Shown one piece after another: positions 6,531 through 8,440 of a stretch of DNA of 8,440 bases. Within the stretch, counting starts at the first letter, position 1. Every line of letters begins with the position of its first letter. The stretch comes from JBLHKE01 sp047619485. Lineage in GTDB: Bacteria > Verrucomicrobiota > Verrucomicrobiia > Verrucomicrobiales > DEV007. The translations under genes were made by a program, and so were the position numbers. The stretch is from the NCBI GenBank assembly GCA_047619485.1, contig JBLHKE010000322.1:1-8440 (forward strand). Direction: 5' to 3'. Under the pieces are notes generated by a model that saw nothing but the letters and a program-made list of their open reading frames with translations, was not told the origin of the DNA and did not search any database.

Positions 6531-8440
6531 TCACTGGAGAGTGTCGTACCAATCGTCGATGGCGATCAATCTCCCGTAGATGATGGCATTGCCGACCTCA
6601 CCCTCGTTCACTTGAAGTTCATTGCTAATGGCTCCATCAACTGAACCTGCGGTGCCAAACCCAATATTCAGTTGATACTGCGTCCCGTAGATGTTGACGG
6701 CTTGGAATGAGTTGCCGTCGTCTAAACTGATGATGTCCGCGTCTCCAACTGCTGACCCACTGCCGTTGCGGCTAATGTATTGGTTGATCTGGAAGTCGAA
6801 TCGTTCGGTCGATGCATAAACATCAAGATCGATCGTGAAGTCGAAGCTTCCTACATCGCCCGACGTGTAGCCAGATCCGTTGTAGTAGGACAGTTCGCCG
6901 ATCTGGAATACCTCGCGGTTTGAGATGTCCGAGAACATCGAGATGGCGCCGTTGGATGGGTCAGCCCAATCGAAATAGCTTCCAGTCCAGGTGTCGTCCC
7001 GGGAGTTTGAGAGCACCCCGTTTTCTACGAACCCGCCCTTGGCCGTGCCTGTGAGTTCCCAGGTAGGAACGAAAAACAGATAGCTATCGGGTTGGCTCAC
7101 GTTGAACCATCCAGCATAGATCTCCGGCGGGTAGACGCGGCTCACGATCGTGACCTCGCCGTCCATCTCGGCAGTCCCGAGGAGCGGATCGAACGGTCCG
7201 GTATACAACGTTCCTTGCAGGGGATTATCGTCGGCATCGATTCCTGGGTCGGAACCATCAGTGGTATAATAGATCCTCGCGCCAGCAGGCATGTCACCGA
7301 AGTCGGTCTCGAGAATCAGTTCGATTGTATCGCCCTTGAGCGGCTGATCAGGGGCTACCATCTGGGTCTTTCGAAGGTTCGTTTTCCTAATCGAGATATT
7401 GGATGAAAGGACGATCGAATTGGTGACGTATTCGGGCTTCTTCGACTTGGACACAACCCTGATCGGAAGAATGGTCGCACCATTCCAGTAATCGATCGTG
7501 TAGGCAATTTGATCGTGAGGTTTCATCTCGTCATCCAAGGCCGCCTGTTCAAAGTCATCGACTTCCTCTTGGGACCACCCGCTATTCAACGCCTTCTGTT
7601 TCCAGTTTGGGTTGGATAGATCTATCCCTGAATAGTTGTTGCCATGACCGTTGTTGTTCTTGTAACCCTTGGTGAATTTGATGCCCGTGACACCCGTATT
7701 TGAGGTCAGTGGGTCGCTACCGTCATAGGTCCAGTGGAACTGGAACTGGTCGCTGTTCTCGTAGATGTCAGGAATCGTGTAGCCGTTCGGCAGGGTGACC
7801 ATGATTGGTTCGAGCGGCGCGAGGGGCAGGTAGTTGCCTGGCTCCAGTTCGCCGCCAACTTCCGCGAAGGTCACGGGATTCAATTCCGTATAGAGAGCAA
7901 CCTCGAGAGCTTCTGGATTGGTCTGGAACGAACCGATCGCGCGCTCGCTGTCTTGCCATGCCGGGTCGGGATGGGAGCAGAAGCCATAGACAGTCGTATT
8001 CGGAGGAACCTCGAATGGACTGGTGTAACGAGACCAAGAGTTGGCACCGGTCGAGTAGACGATGATCGCATCGTCAGGGTTGGATGCAGGTTTCGTTAGG
8101 GTGATGGTCAGGGGAAACGTGGCGAGCGCATGGATCCCCGAATTCGGACCGATTAGAGGCGCCAAAAGCGTCGAGCTGTTGGCGCCGCTACTGCCGTTGC
8201 TAGCGCCGAGAGTAGGTGCGTCGAGCTCAGGAATCGAGGTCGGGCCCTGCGCTGTGGCAAAACCCTGATCCGAGCTTTCCCAGACCCATCCATCCATGGC
8301 GCTGTAACGCAGTGCAGTAAGACGATCGGCCGAGCCGTAGTCAACTTCTCCAAGGGCTTTATTTAGGCTGAACTCCCTGATTCCGTTCGATGCATGCATG
8401 ATGACGAAACGCTTCTCGTCGCTATTCCAAACTGCGCGCT
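6531..8440 (-). CDS. Large surface/exported protein with chitobiase/FN3-associated repeats and choice-of-anchor-K-like domain (5' partial)
   Basis: The frame is open through the right edge: 13 codons (RAVWNSDEKRFVI) precede the first visible ATG (8397-8399), so the true start lies outside the window. Counting from that Met, residues 95-160, 195-335 and 355-445 look like three chitobiase-C-terminal/FN3-associated beta modules (IIVYSTGANSW, FHWTYDGSDP, ARIYYTTDGSDP). The middle one carries an Asn/Gly-rich plus helical insertion at about 240-300 (GYKNNNGHGNNYSG, WSQEEVDDFEQAALDDE). Residues 446-614 (TWELTGTAKGGFVENG, FDWADPSNGAISMF, FQIGELSYYNG, FDFTIDLDV) match what I recall of the choice-of-anchor K domain. 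The C-terminus, AIDDWYDTLQ, has no Pro-Glu-Pro, LPXTG or transmembrane anchor. Composition is acidic and Asn/Ser/Gly rich, as in extracellular proteins. The role, perhaps adhesion or pilus/surface display, is inference. Confidence 0.8.
   Translation of the reverse strand, partial: RAVWNSDEKRFVIMHASNGIREFSLNKALGEVDYGSADRLTALRYSAMDGWVWESSDQGFATAQGPTSIPELDAPTLGASNGSSGANSSTLLAPLIGPNSGIHALATFPLTITLTKPASNPDDAIIVYSTGANSWSRYTSPFEVPPNTTVYGFCSHPDPAWQDSERAIGSFQTNPEALEVALYTELNPVTFAEVGGELEPGNYLPLAPLEPIMVTLPNGYTIPDIYENSDQFQFHWTYDGSDPLTSNTGVTGIKFTKGYKNNNGHGNNYSGIDLSNPNWKQKALNSGWSQEEVDDFEQAALDDEMKPHDQIAYTIDYWNGATILPIRVVSKSKKPEYVTNSIVLSSNISIRKTNLRKTQMVAPDQPLKGDTIELILETDFGDMPAGARIYYTTDGSDPGIDADDNPLQGTLYTGPFDPLLGTAEMDGEVTIVSRVYPPEIYAGWFNVSQPDSYLFFVPTWELTGTAKGGFVENGVLSNSRDDTWTGSYFDWADPSNGAISMFSDISNREVFQIGELSYYNGSGYTSGDVGSFDFTIDLDVYASTERFDFQINQYISRNGSGSAVGDADIISLDDGNSFQAVNIYGTQYQLNIGFGTAGSVDGAISNELQVNEGEVGNAIIYGRLIAIDDWYDTLQ

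Noticed and set aside
7734..8099. Plus-strand frames opposite the large surface protein
   Set aside because: No motif, no start context, and the opposite strand has a continuous coherent protein through the window edge.
1..8440. CRISPR array, tRNA, rRNA, riboswitch, retron or toxin-antitoxin module
   Set aside because: Reading both strands, I saw no regularly spaced repeats, no cloverleaf, no reverse transcriptase motif and no small paired genes. No defence system can be supported.

Overview
The window most likely comes from a bacterium of the PVC group, with Verrucomicrobiota favoured over Planctomycetota. The main evidence is a tandem of a planctomycete-type cytochrome protein (PSCyt1/DUF1549/DUF1553) with a DUF1501 protein, a combination concentrated in these phyla. 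Supporting evidence is the set of secreted beta-rich proteins (SGNH esterase, short signal-peptide protein, choice-of-anchor-type protein) and the weak or absent Shine-Dalgarno signals. The DNA is moderately GC-rich. Genus and species cannot be read from it.

Layout, left to right. Positions 1-450 hold the decayed, frameshifted end of a LytS/NarX-type sensor histidine kinase on the minus strand. Its upstream part is cut off by a transposon-like terminal repeat (451-471). That repeat abuts a 157-bp MITE-like element (475-631) with 18/21-bp terminal inverted repeats and a TAA duplication on each side. Next come the two intact, translationally coupled minus-strand genes: the 965-aa cytochrome/DUF1553 protein (2105-5002, transcribed first) and the 482-aa Tat-exported DUF1501 protein (660-2108). 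A 166-bp divergent spacer with nested inverted repeats separates them from the plus strand.

Positions 5169-6428 on the plus strand form a belt of broken secreted-protein genes. The first is an SGNH/CE3-like esterase with a TAA inside its signal peptide and no C-terminal catalytic Asp-His block. It runs into an out-of-frame orphan C-terminus, which is followed by a signal-peptide protein frameshifted just after its leader. A strong rho-independent terminator (6463-6500) serves the last gene, a large minus-strand surface-type protein with chitobiase/FN3-associated repeats and a choice-of-anchor-K-like domain. Its 5' end lies beyond the right edge of the window.

Functionally, the intact pair is probably exported and acts at the cell envelope; such pairs are often found in polysaccharide-utilisation regions, but their biochemistry is unsettled. 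The rest of the window looks like an accessory region losing genes: one small mobile element, one solo element end, and at least three or four degraded genes around an intact operon. I see no complete new defence system, CRISPR array, RNA gene or retroelement. The most notable items are the MITE with its abutting solo end and the clustered damage in the exported-protein genes.
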